Shown here: in pieces, positions 9,486 through 16,711 of the stretch
Layout of the letters: each line of letters begins with the position of its first letter
Numbering within the stretch: position 1 is the stretch's first letter
Assembly (NCBI GenBank): GCA_964446235.1
Contig: CAYUNW010000010.1
Location: forward strand, 1 to 33,661
Origin: CAYUNW01 sp964446235
GTDB lineage: Bacteria; Patescibacteriota; Microgenomatia; 2-02-FULL-39-11
Reading direction: 5' to 3'
DNA length: 33,661 bases
The notes under the pieces: model-generated
Database searches by the model: none
What the model was told of the DNA's origin: nothing
What the model saw: the letters and a program-made list of their open reading frames with translations, nothing else
Program-made: the position numbers and the translations under genes

Positions 9486-9556
9486 AGCCGATAGGCAGAA
9501 TCGAACTGCCATCTACGGTTTACGATACCGCTGCTTTACCACTAAGCTATATCGGC
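9486..9556 (-). tRNA. tRNA-Thr (anticodon CGT)
   Basis: Read on the minus strand, the 7-bp acceptor stem GCCGATA/TATCGGC closes the gene, with discriminator T. The D stem is GCTT/AAGC, the anticodon stem GCGGT/ACCGT with loop ATCGTAA (anticodon CGT, reads ACG), and the T arm GGCAG-TTCGATT-CTGCC. No CCA is encoded. It lies directly upstream of the Ig-domain gene. Confidence 0.94.
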
Positions 9557-9566
9557 TACAGAAAAT

Positions 9567-9585
9567 ATTTTACCAAAATGGTAAA
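9567..9585 (-). promoter_or_regulatory. Extended -10 of tRNA-Thr inside a palindrome
   Basis: On the minus strand TGGTAAAAT (9575-9567) is a TGn-extended -10 box, 10 nt before the tRNA. It is half of a perfect inverted repeat, TTTACCA-AAA-TGGTAAA (9569-9585). The repeat may be a weak hairpin after the riboflavin kinase gene or an operator. No good -35 was seen. Confidence 0.4.
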
Positions 9586-9597
9586 TTGTACGCTAAT

Positions 9598-9969
9598 TTA
9601 ATTAAGAATTTCTGCCTTTTTTACATCATTTTGAACCTGTTTTTTGTACTCGGAAACATCAGAAAATTTAATGGGTTTTCTGATAAATGAATTTATTGAT
9701 ATTTGTATTTTACTGGATTTCAGAGAAAAACTAGTATCCAATATATACAATTCCAGCGTAAATGTTTTTTTATTGAGAAGATATTTAGGTCCATAATACA
9801 ATAATGCTTTGTATTTACTTTCACCGACGATAGCCGTTGAAGAATATACTCCTGGATGTTTGATAAAACCGGGATTGTCTTTGATATTAAGATTTATTGT
9901 TGGAATACCGATTTTATTTCCATATCCGTCACCTTTAATTACATTGAAATGATAGTAATGTTTATTCAT
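9598..9969 (-). CDS. Riboflavin kinase, single domain
   Basis: The 123-residue protein corresponds to only the C-terminal flavokinase domain of bacterial RibF. It phosphorylates riboflavin to FMN with ATP. The domain begins with KGDGYGNKIGIPTINL (residues 12-27), which holds the nucleotide/Mg-binding PT-N motif. GVYSSTAIVG follows, then a FTLELYILD strand in place of the usual VEvHIlDF, and the end matches the usual R-x2-xxF-x-x-xxL-x-xQ-x-D pattern. The N-terminal FMN adenylyltransferase domain is absent, so FAD must be made elsewhere. Its ATG overlaps the end of the T-subunit gene by 8 bp, so import and trapping of riboflavin are coupled in one operon. Confidence 0.85.
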   Translation of the reverse strand: MNKHYYHFNVIKGDGYGNKIGIPTINLNIKDNPGFIKHPGVYSSTAIVGESKYKALLYYGPKYLLNKKTFTLELYILDTSFSLKSSKIQISINSFIRKPIKFSDVSEYKKQVQNDVKKAEILN

Positions 9970-10513
9970 AGGCTTTGGAGATCATTATTATTGTAAGATT
10001 TTCACCTCTTTTTATAATCCTATGTATCAAGGGTATAAACAATACTGGCAAAATTTTATACTTTTTTTTAATTCCAGGAGAAAAGCCTTTGGATTTTTGA
10101 ACAAGTGTTATTTTTTCAAATTCGTATAAAATATTTGGTATCTGTGAAAAGGTTATATTTAATGCCAGTTTTATCTTTGCAGGTAAGAAAAACAACATCG
10201 AACTAAATTTTGTCATAGAAATCAATGAACTATATATAAAAGCCAGCATACTGAGTATGCTTATAGACAAAGAAGCTTTGATTCCAGAGTAAACTTTTTC
10301 AACTAAGGTTTGTTGAACTATAAAAATATGAAAAAAAAATATAAATAGAGAAATAAAGATTAAATATTTTAATCTATACCTATATTTTTCATTGAGTACT
10401 AAAACAGTCGTAAATATAAGAAAAATTAATGTGATATACAATATATTTTGCAATCTAAGGACATAAAAAGTTATCGTGATTAATCCCACTGTTAAAAAAT
10501 AATTTTTAATCAT
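9962..10513 (-). CDS. ecfT: ECF transporter T subunit (EcfT), short
   Basis: This 183-residue protein has four hydrophobic helices in the first ~115 residues, followed by an amphipathic coupling region. QKSKGF and the final MISKAYE sit where EcfT proteins carry their two ARG/ARS-type motifs that contact the ATPase. The family is usually 220-270 residues. This one stops immediately after the second coupling motif, so the usual C-terminal segment appears to be missing. Position between the ATPase and the flavin kinase supports the call better than sequence alone. Overlap with the kinase is 8 bp and spacing from ecfA is 6 bp. Confidence 0.72.
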   Translation of the reverse strand: MIKNYFLTVGLITITFYVLRLQNILYITLIFLIFTTVLVLNEKYRYRLKYLIFISLFIFFFHIFIVQQTLVEKVYSGIKASLSISILSMLAFIYSSLISMTKFSSMLFFLPAKIKLALNITFSQIPNILYEFEKITLVQKSKGFSPGIKKKYKILPVLFIPLIHRIIKRGENLTIIMISKAYE

Positions 10514-10519
10514 AATTTA

Positions 10520-11248
10520 TTATTTTGGAGGTTTAATACCAAATGATTTCATGTAATTATTATTTTTTACAATATCTGCTGTTTTTTTGAAGATATACTT
10601 TCCATTTTCTCCAAGGATTAAAATTTTATTAGCGTAACGAAAGAGAAACTCGGTATTATGATCGATAACGATTATTGTAATTCCTTTATTATTCAAATCA
10701 TGCAATAGATGATATAAATTTATCGAACTTTCAAAATCTAGCATGCTTGATGGTTCATCAAGACAAAGATATTTATTATTACAAGCAATGCAGCTGGCTA
10801 GAGTGAGTTTCTGCTTTTCACCAAATGATAATGTATTTGGATCTGTATCTAATGATTTTGATAAATTGACCTTTGATAACGCGTTTTTTAGATCATTTTC
10901 AGTAAATTCAATTTTTAAATTTTTAAGTTCAAATTCAATTTCTTCCCTAATAGTAAGATTAAAAATACCAAAATCGGGATTTTGAAAAACCATTCCTACA
11001 GATTTGGCAAAATAAGATACTGGTTTTGTACGTGTAGATATTCCATCTATTTGGACTAAACCGCTGAAATTACCGGCAATTTCGTTTGGAATCAAACCAT
11101 TTAAAAGGTAAGAGAAAGTGGTTTTACCGATACCGTTTCTACCGACAATTCCGATAAAATCTCCGTCTTTAATTTTTACTGATAATTTACAAAAAATTTT
11201 TTTAGTATTTTTAAAAGAAAAATTAACATTAGAAATATGAATTGCCAT
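10520..11248 (-). CDS. ecfA: ECF transporter ATPase (EcfA)
   Basis: This 242-residue ABC ATPase has Walker A GRNGIGKTT (36-44), Q-loop Gln89 in VFQNPDFG, signature LSFGEKQ (140-146), Walker B LCLDEP with Asp164/Glu165, and switch His197. VFQNPD after the Q-loop is characteristic of ECF/cobalt-type importers. Only one ATPase gene is present, whereas shared ECF modules usually have two (A and A'). It would therefore act as a homodimer, or pair with a partner coded elsewhere. It lies 9 bp after the S-subunit gene and 6 bp before ecfT, so this is a dedicated importer. Confidence 0.9.
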   Translation of the reverse strand: MAIHISNVNFSFKNTKKIFCKLSVKIKDGDFIGIVGRNGIGKTTFSYLLNGLIPNEIAGNFSGLVQIDGISTRTKPVSYFAKSVGMVFQNPDFGIFNLTIREEIEFELKNLKIEFTENDLKNALSKVNLSKSLDTDPNTLSFGEKQKLTLASCIACNNKYLCLDEPSSMLDFESSINLYHLLHDLNNKGITIIVIDHNTEFLFRYANKILILGENGKYIFKKTADIVKNNNYMKSFGIKPPK

Positions 11249-11257
11249 AAAATCAAT

Positions 11258-11824
11258 TTATATGTTCGAAAATCTATGAAGTTTAAATCTATAGGTTAGA
11301 ATCCAGGCAAAAATCACGTCAACTATAGCTTGCAGACTGTTGAAAATGACGATGATATACCAAGGGATTGCGGTTAGTGCCTGTTGAGGAGTCATTTTTG
11401 TCCAGATTGGGATGGCATAATAATAATTGAGGGGTAATACGATCAAACTTCTGAATATAATCCCGGTAAATGTCGGTATAATGATATTAAAAAATTTTTG
11501 ATATCTTAGCGCCTTATTTTTCAAAACCAATTTCTCAAAAATAAATAAACTTGTATAGATAGGGAAAGTAGCGATCCATTTCATACTTGCTCCTAACCAG
11601 GTATCAGGTGCAAATAATGTAATTACAATGGCACCGATTACAGATACCAATAAACTTGATTTGAAACCGTAAAGAAAATATGCGATTATCCATGATACTG
11701 AAACGATATCAATCCACATGCCCCATGTTGGTGATAAATATCCGATATGAATAAGTTGGGTGACTGCGGAAAAAGCAGCTAAAGATGCAGATACAGAAAT
11801 AATTTTTCGATTATTTTTTAACAT
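11258..11824 (-). CDS. ECF transporter substrate-binding S subunit, riboflavin-specific (RibU role)
   Basis: This 188-residue membrane protein has about six helices and fits the size of ECF S components. An FMN riboswitch directly upstream and a riboflavin kinase downstream indicate riboflavin as substrate. The sequence itself is divergent and I do not see an unmistakable RibU motif, so the specificity is inferred from context. The start ATG (11824) directly follows the U-tract of the riboswitch terminator. The G-run of that terminator stem is also the only SD-like sequence, so the off state would block both transcription and ribosome binding. Confidence 0.8.
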   Translation of the reverse strand: MLKNNRKIISVSASLAAFSAVTQLIHIGYLSPTWGMWIDIVSVSWIIAYFLYGFKSSLLVSVIGAIVITLFAPDTWLGASMKWIATFPIYTSLFIFEKLVLKNKALRYQKFFNIIIPTFTGIIFRSLIVLPLNYYYAIPIWTKMTPQQALTAIPWYIIVIFNSLQAIVDVIFAWILTYRFKLHRFSNI

Positions 11825-11848
11825 AAAAAAACCCCACGCAACGGGGTT
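11825..11848 (-). terminator. Intrinsic terminator of the FMN riboswitch
   Basis: On the minus strand AACCCC and GGGGTT (6 bp, 7-nt loop) are followed by an uninterrupted T run ending at the start codon. It is the expression platform of the riboswitch: FMN-bound RNA should let it form and stop the operon. Confidence 0.85.
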
Positions 11849-11861
11849 AAAATATTAATTT

Positions 11862-12020
11862 TCCTTCTATTAGGTTTTTCAACCTGCAAGTTTTACTTGC
11901 TTCCGACTATACGGCCGGCGCCGGTTTTAACCGGTCTCATCCCGTGTTATACGGGTCGTGGGCTTTAAGACCACCGATTAGGATTAGCCAAAATATTGGA
12001 ATTCACCTGACCCCGAAGGT
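11862..12020 (-). ncRNA. FMN riboswitch (RFN element)
   Basis: The RFN conserved blocks occur in order on the minus strand: CTTCGGGGTCAGGTG followed by TTCC, then CGGTGGT, AGCCCACGACCCG, GCCGGCCGT, AGTC and finally AGAAGGA. The CCTTC at 12019-12015 pairs with GAAGG (11867-11863) to close the P1 stem. The variable hairpins are present: CCCGTATAACACGGG, ACCGGTTAAAACCGG and GCAAGTAAAACTTGC. The terminator and the ECF S-subunit gene follow, so FMN is expected to repress riboflavin uptake and phosphorylation. Confidence 0.95.
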
Positions 12021-12026
12021 ATTTAT

Positions 12027-12054
12027 ATATTACAATTTTTATTACTATTGTCAA
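12027..12054 (-). promoter_or_regulatory. Promoter of the riboflavin uptake operon
   Basis: A perfect TTGACA (12054-12049, minus strand) is followed by 16 nt and TAATAT (12032-12027). Transcription would begin near 12020, right at the first stem of the riboswitch. Confidence 0.6.
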
Positions 12055-12122
12055 ATCTTTAAATAAAATTATTACTTTGATAAGATTTTAAATACTTACA
12101 AAAAATTTATTGAATCCAATAT

Positions 12123-12689
12123 TCATAAATTTAGGGACCCTGCAATATTCTTCATTGCCATTAAGGCGATTTCTATATAATTCTTTAATTTTATACCCAG
12201 TTTTTCTTCGCATAATTCTATCTGTTTTCGATTAACACCTGCTGCAAAGTGCAATACATTCCATTTTTTAAGTATAGAATCTACTGTAACACTCTTTAAT
12301 TTTTTATCAGGTCTTACTAGAGCTACAGCTACAATAAAACCTGTTAATTCGTCACATGTATATAATGCCCATTCCATTCTGTTTTTTGGTTTATTTTGAC
12401 CGGTGTGCGCATAATTATGAGACAAAATAGCATTAAGTATCACGTTGTCTCTTTCCCCTTCATTTATCAGTATTTCATGCATCAGAATTGTATGTTTTTC
12501 AGGAATTGACTTGGTTTTTTCATAATCACCATCATGCAGAAGGCCTACGATACCCCATTTTTCTTCATTTTCACCAAAATGACTTGCTAAAGCCTTCATA
12601 ACTGCTTCAACAGCATAGCAGTGTCTACGTAAATTAATCGACTGCATATTTTCATGGAGTATTTCGATAGCTTTATTTCTGTTTAACAT
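12123..12689 (-). CDS. HD-domain protein (HDIG-type phosphohydrolase)
   Basis: This 188-residue protein has the metal-binding residues of the HD superfamily in order: His in LRRHCYAVE (about residue 23), His-Asp in GLLHDGDYE, further histidines in EKHTILMHE and LSHNYAHTG, and the Asp in TCDELTGFIVA. HD proteins of this small type hydrolyse phosphoester bonds of nucleotides or similar substrates; the substrate here is unknown. ATG 12689 is preceded by TTGAAT-18 nt-TATTAT and 7 nt, which predicts a leaderless mRNA. It is transcribed away from the hydrolase gene at 12780. Confidence 0.85.
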   Translation of the reverse strand: MLNRNKAIEILHENMQSINLRRHCYAVEAVMKALASHFGENEEKWGIVGLLHDGDYEKTKSIPEKHTILMHEILINEGERDNVILNAILSHNYAHTGQNKPKNRMEWALYTCDELTGFIVAVALVRPDKKLKSVTVDSILKKWNVLHFAAGVNRKQIELCEEKLGIKLKNYIEIALMAMKNIAGSLNL

Positions 12690-12696
12690 ATTCAGA

Positions 12697-12726
12697 ATAA
12701 TAACAATAAAATCGTATACTATTCAA
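12697..12726 (-). promoter_or_regulatory. Leaderless promoter of the HD gene
   Basis: Minus strand: TTGAAT (12726-12721), 18 nt, TATTAT (12702-12697), then 7 nt to ATG 12689. The distance puts transcription start at or next to the A of the ATG. Confidence 0.6.
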
Positions 12727-12763
12727 GAAATAATTAATATTAGGATGGTCATTTTTAGGATAC

Positions 12764-12772
12764 TGCTATAAT
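12764..12772 (+). promoter_or_regulatory. Extended -10 promoter of the hydrolase gene
   Basis: TGCTATAAT is a TGn-extended perfect -10 box (TATAAT at 12767-12772). It is 7 nt before ATG 12780, again predicting a leaderless mRNA. No good -35 was seen, as is common with extended -10 promoters. Confidence 0.65.
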
Positions 12773-12779
12773 ATTTATT

Positions 12780-13973
12780 ATGATTTATGTTATTTTTCAC
12801 GGCTCCTTCGGAGAAGCAGAAGGAAATTGGTTTCCAGAATTGAAAGAAAGACTAGAGAGGCTTAATCAAAAAGTTATCCTAAAGCAGTTTCCGATAGAAA
12901 ATTGGGATGAATTGTCTAGCAAAGGCGTAAAAGCGTTTGTAAAAAGTCAAACCTTAGAGAACTGGTTGGTTTATTTTAAAAAAGAAATTCTTCCGGTACT
13001 AGGAAAAAAGGAAAAGTTATGTTTCATTGGGCATTCCATCGCACCTTTATTTATTTTACATATACTTGAAAATTATAATATAACATTGGATTGTGCTGTT
13101 TTTGTAAGCCCTTTTTTCCGAAGACTAACAAGAGAAACTATACCTTGGCAGTACAAAAAAGTTAATGAAAGTTTTTATAAAACAGACTTTGATTTTGTTA
13201 AACTTAAAAAGCGCCTAAATTGATCTTATGTTATTTATTCAAAAAGTGATCCTTATGTACCTGAACAATTTGCAATGGAATTTGCCAATAAAATCGGAAG
13301 TTCAGTAATTGAGGTGCAAAACGCTGGTCATTTAAATAGTGAAGTTAATTTAAACGCTTTTCCTCTTGTTTTGGAATTATGTAAATCAAGACTTGATCTG
13401 TCTTTATATCAGAAATATATTGCCCACAGACAGGATTTGTTTGCTATAGATTATGTTAAGGGAAGAAATGAAGAGTTAATTTACCTCAAACCCCAAGAAA
13501 TATTTGATGAAGGGCTGTTTCATTTCCGTAATCTCAAAAAATCCGGATTCTGTACTTTGTTTACAGGTACTGAATTTTGGGATAAACAATCAAAGTATAT
13601 GGATGAATCAAGAAAAGCAGCCAGAAGGATCAAAAATATTACCCGGGTATATATCGTAGAAAAAATTAACGATTTGAAAAGAACCGGTCTACGTCAGCAA
13701 ATGAATCTAGATATAGATTCCGAAATCAAAGTATACTTAATTGATATAGACAAGTTGAAAGATTTGCCAGAAAAAGATTTCGGTATTTGGGACGAGGATT
13801 ACACCTGCAATGTAATTTTTGATAAAAACAAAAAAGTAAACGAAGTAAGATTAAGTAGTAGAAAGGTCGATATAAAGAATGCTCTATTTTGGCAAAATAA
13901 GATACTTAAATTAGCCACAAAAATTTCTGATACATCAAAAGATATTGAGAGTTTTATAAGAAAATATAATTAA
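12780..13973 (+). pseudogene. Alpha/beta hydrolase (YdeN/RBBP9-like) with extra C-terminal domain, interrupted by an in-frame TGA
   Basis: One frame of 397 codons is broken only at codon 148 (TGA 13221-13223). Residues 1-~195 match the small serine hydrolases of the YdeN/RBBP9 type: FHGSFG near the N-terminus, nucleophile Ser86 in GHSIAP, Asp157 in YSKSDPYVP and His184 in AGHLN. The stop falls between Ser and Asp, so the truncated product would lack a triad. Residues ~205-397 form a second domain I cannot name. It has HFRNLKKSGFCTLFTGTEFW, and an acidic DFGIWDEDYT reminiscent of phospholipase-D-like sensor domains of some regulators. Two separate open frames (12780-13223 and 13275-13973) result if the stop is real. 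Confidence 0.75.
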
Positions 13974-14037
13974 ATAATATAATCAATTCAAACTCAGGAT
14001 TTTTTGTCAGAAATATCGATCTTTTTATAATTTTTTG

Positions 14038-14108
14038 AGCGGGATACGAGAATCGAACTCGCTTCTCCACCTTGGGAAGGTGGCATACTACCGGTGTACT
14101 AATCCCGC
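14038..14108 (-). tRNA. tRNA-Gly (anticodon CCC)
   Basis: Minus strand: acceptor stem GCGGGAT/ATCCCGC, discriminator T, D stem GTAC/GTAT, anticodon stem CCACC/GGTGG with loop TTCCCAA (anticodon CCC, reads GGG), T arm GCGAG-TTCGATT-CTCGT. No CCA is encoded. A TGn-extended -10 (TGTTATATT) lies 11 nt upstream. Confidence 0.94.
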
Positions 14109-14169
14109 ATTAATTATCCAATATAACACATCCAATCCGGAAAGAAAAAATATTTTAAATAGTTATTTA

Positions 14170-14706
14170 CTATTTATTTATTTTTAAAATATTTCCAGCA
14201 TGGATAATATCGGGATTACTTAAATTATTTTGTTTGGCAATTTTAGACCAAGCATAACCGTCACCTAATTGGTTTAAAGCAATATTCCATAGGTTATCAC
14301 CTGGTTTTACGGTATAAGTTATCATTTCTACTGACGCTGAAGAAATATCATTTGTTTTGGCGACTTCTACTTTAGGGATGATCAATTCTGTGTCAGTTAG
14401 TAATTTATCTGGATTTGATAATTTATTTTCTTTAGCAATATCTACCCAGTTATAACCAGAACCATAATACATTTCAGCAATTGTCCATAGATTCTGACCG
14501 TTTTCAACTTTATGAATTTTTGGAAGAGTATCTTTGTCAGTGGCGATATTATTTATATCCTCTGATTTCTCCGAAGTCAGATTGTAATTTTGCGGAGAAA
14601 TATAATTATAAATAAGTAATCCACCAACAACTACAACTAAAAAACCTAGTATTATTGATGATATAGAATCTGGTAATCCAATTTCTTTTAATAATTTTTT
14701 GAACAT
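14170..14706 (-). CDS. Membrane-anchored protein with two LysM domains
   Basis: This 178-residue protein has one membrane helix near residues 18-36, then a short linker. Two LysM domains follow: HKVENGQNLWTIAEMYYG (from ~63) and YTVKPGDNLWNIALNQLG (from ~129), each ending in the usual NPD...I(I/L)xIP/N pattern. LysM domains bind the N-acetylglucosamine chains of peptidoglycan. With no catalytic domain, the protein probably tethers the membrane to the wall. AGGAGG (14724-14719) lies 12 nt before the ATG. tRNA-Asp is 39 nt upstream on the same strand and may share its transcript. Confidence 0.88.
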   Translation of the reverse strand: MFKKLLKEIGLPDSISSIILGFLVVVVGGLLIYNYISPQNYNLTSEKSEDINNIATDKDTLPKIHKVENGQNLWTIAEMYYGSGYNWVDIAKENKLSNPDKLLTDTELIIPKVEVAKTNDISSASVEMITYTVKPGDNLWNIALNQLGDGYAWSKIAKQNNLSNPDIIHAGNILKINK

Positions 14707-14745
14707 AGAATTATTGATCCTCCTTTCTAGGCAGCGTTTTGAGGG

Positions 14746-14818
14746 CGGGCCCGACCGGATTCGAACCGGCGATCTTCGCCTCGACAGGGCGACATGTTAA
14801 CCGCTACACCACGAGCCC
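14746..14818 (-). tRNA. tRNA-Asp (anticodon GTC)
   Basis: Minus strand: acceptor GGGCTCG pairs with CGGGCCC (one G-T pair), discriminator G, D stem GTGT/ACAT, anticodon stem TCGCC/GGCGA with loop CTGTCGA (anticodon GTC), T arm GCCGG-TTCGAAT-CCGGT. No CCA is encoded. Confidence 0.95.
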
Positions 14819-14836
14819 GTTAAATTTATTACTAGG

Positions 14837-14881
14837 ATAGTATCAAATAAATTGGTTGGTGGTCAATATCTATGCTAAAAT
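14837..14881. promoter_or_regulatory. Overlapping divergent promoters of tRNA-Asp and polX
   Basis: Minus strand: TTGACC (14866-14861), 18 nt, TACTAT (14842-14837), for tRNA-Asp. Plus strand: TTGGTT (14852-14857), 18 nt, TAAAAT (14876-14881) with an upstream TGC extension, for polX, whose ATG is 9 nt further on. The two promoters interleave. Confidence 0.5.
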
Positions 14882-14890
14882 TTTTATGAT

Positions 14891-16684
14891 ATGAGTAATA
14901 TTGAAATAGCAAAGTTATTAAAAAGAATGTCCGCAGTTTATACAATAAAAAATGAAAACTTTTTTAAAATTAGAGCTTATGAAAAAGCTGCAGACATAAT
15001 ATTTTCGATGAACTATGAAATATATGATCTTTGGAAAGATGGAAAACTTTCGACTGTTGAAGGAATAGGAAAAGGAATTGGGGAATATCTAAATGAATTA
15101 TTTGAGAAGGGCAAAGTAAAACATTTCAATGAACAATTTAAGTCTATACCTGAAGGTGTTTTTCGTTTATTGGATATTGGAGGTATAGGCCCGAAAACAG
15201 CTTATAAACTAGTTAAAGTCTTAAAATTAGAAAAATCGAAAGATATTATACAAGATTTAATAAAAATGGCATTAAATCATAAAATCGCTAAAATACCTGG
15301 ATTTGGAGATAAATCAGAAGTAGTTTTGTTGAATAACTTAAAAAAATTCAACAAAGGGTATACTAAATCGGACAGAGTGTTATATCCAAAGGCAGAGTTT
15401 ATAGCAAAACAAATAATTAATTATCTTAAAAAAAGTAATTTAATCGAAAAAGTTACAATATTAGGTAGTTTGAGAAGAAAACAGGAGACTATTGGAGATA
15501 TAGATATTGCTGTAGTTTCAAAAAACAATAACTATATTATCGATTATTTTGTAAAGTATCCTCATGCAGAAAGTATTAATGAAAAAGGTGAGTCAAAAGC
15601 CAGTATTTTCTTAAGCGGTGGAATCAAATGTGATTTAAGAATATGTAGTAAATATAACTACGGTACAATGCTTCAGTATTTTACTGGCAATAAAGAACAT
15701 AATATCAAGCTCAGAGAATTAGCAATCAAACAAGGATTATCTTTAAATGAATATGGAATTAAGAAAATTAAAAATAAAAGTAAAATCAAATACGGTATTT
15801 TCAATAAAAATATTTATCAGTACCTGGATGAAAAAAATATTTATAAAGAAATTGGATTGCAATATATCGAACCTGAATTAAGACAGGGAACTGATGAAAT
15901 CGAACTTGCTAAAATCAATAAAATTCCCAAACTTATTCAACTTTCAGATATTAAAGGTGATTTACATATACATTCAAACATCGATATTGAAAGTTCTCAT
16001 GATATTGGAAGTTCTGGTATTCAGGAATTGATTGAAAAAGCACTATTGCACAAATATGAATACATAGGAATTTCAGATCATAATCCTAAAAATAGCGGTT
16101 TACAAGTTAATCAAATCTATAGTTTATTGAAAAAACGTAAAAATATAATTGAACAATATAATAGTTCAACAAAATTTACTCGAGTAAATTTATTTAACAT
16201 GTTAGAGATTGATATTTTAAAAGATGGTGTATTAGCATTACCAAAAAATGCTTTCGAACTAATAGATTGCGCAATAATATCTGTTCATAGCACTTTCGAT
16301 CTAGACAAGAATAACATGACCAATAGAATTATTAAGGCGTTATCTCATCCCAAAGCTAAAATTCTTGGTCATCCGACCGGAAGATTGATAAACAAACGTA
16401 TTCCATATGAGTTAGACTGGACAAAATTGTTTAAATTTTGCCATAAATTTGATAAAGCTCTAGAAATTAATAGTCATTTTATGAGATTGGATATAAACGA
16501 ATTAATTATAAGAGAAGCTATAAAAAATCGAGTTAAATTAGTTATCAATACAGATAGTCATAACTCATCAGAATTGTCAAACATTCAGTATGGAGTAAAT
16601 ATTGCTAGACGTGGTTGGGCTTCTAAAAATGATATAATAAACACCTGGAATTTTGAGGAAATTTCCAAATGGCTTATTAATTAA
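14891..16684 (+). CDS. polX: Family X DNA polymerase with PHP domain (PolX)
   Basis: This 597-residue protein is the usual length for bacterial PolX, a gap-filling repair polymerase with a metal-dependent exonuclease. Helix-hairpin-helix segments VEGIGKGIGEYL and IGGIGPKTAYKL lie in the first 110 residues. The nucleotidyltransferase site is LGSLRRKQETIGDID, with Asp203 and Asp205; a third acidic residue is in KCDLRIC. The PHP domain starts near residue 355 with HIHS (His359, His361) and continues with ISDHN, LGHPTGR, EINSH and NTDSHN, all metal-ligand motifs. The -10 is 9 nt before ATG, so the leader is very short. Confidence 0.93.
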   Translation: MSNIEIAKLLKRMSAVYTIKNENFFKIRAYEKAADIIFSMNYEIYDLWKDGKLSTVEGIGKGIGEYLNELFEKGKVKHFNEQFKSIPEGVFRLLDIGGIGPKTAYKLVKVLKLEKSKDIIQDLIKMALNHKIAKIPGFGDKSEVVLLNNLKKFNKGYTKSDRVLYPKAEFIAKQIINYLKKSNLIEKVTILGSLRRKQETIGDIDIAVVSKNNNYIIDYFVKYPHAESINEKGESKASIFLSGGIKCDLRICSKYNYGTMLQYFTGNKEHNIKLRELAIKQGLSLNEYGIKKIKNKSKIKYGIFNKNIYQYLDEKNIYKEIGLQYIEPELRQGTDEIELAKINKIPKLIQLSDIKGDLHIHSNIDIESSHDIGSSGIQELIEKALLHKYEYIGISDHNPKNSGLQVNQIYSLLKKRKNIIEQYNSSTKFTRVNLFNMLEIDILKDGVLALPKNAFELIDCAIISVHSTFDLDKNNMTNRIIKALSHPKAKILGHPTGRLINKRIPYELDWTKLFKFCHKFDKALEINSHFMRLDINELIIREAIKNRVKLVINTDSHNSSELSNIQYGVNIARRGWASKNDIINTWNFEEISKWLIN

Positions 16685-16711
16685 TATCTTAATAGTTATT
16701 TTCAATTGTAT

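Noticed and set aside
9481..9690. Plus-strand open frame of 69 codons
   Set aside because: It runs over tRNA-Thr and the 3' end of the riboflavin kinase gene in antisense, with no family pattern.
2314..13223. An alternative genetic code (TGA or TAA reassigned)
   Set aside because: Many intact genes end with TGA in ATGA overlaps, and others end with TAA, so neither stop is reassigned.
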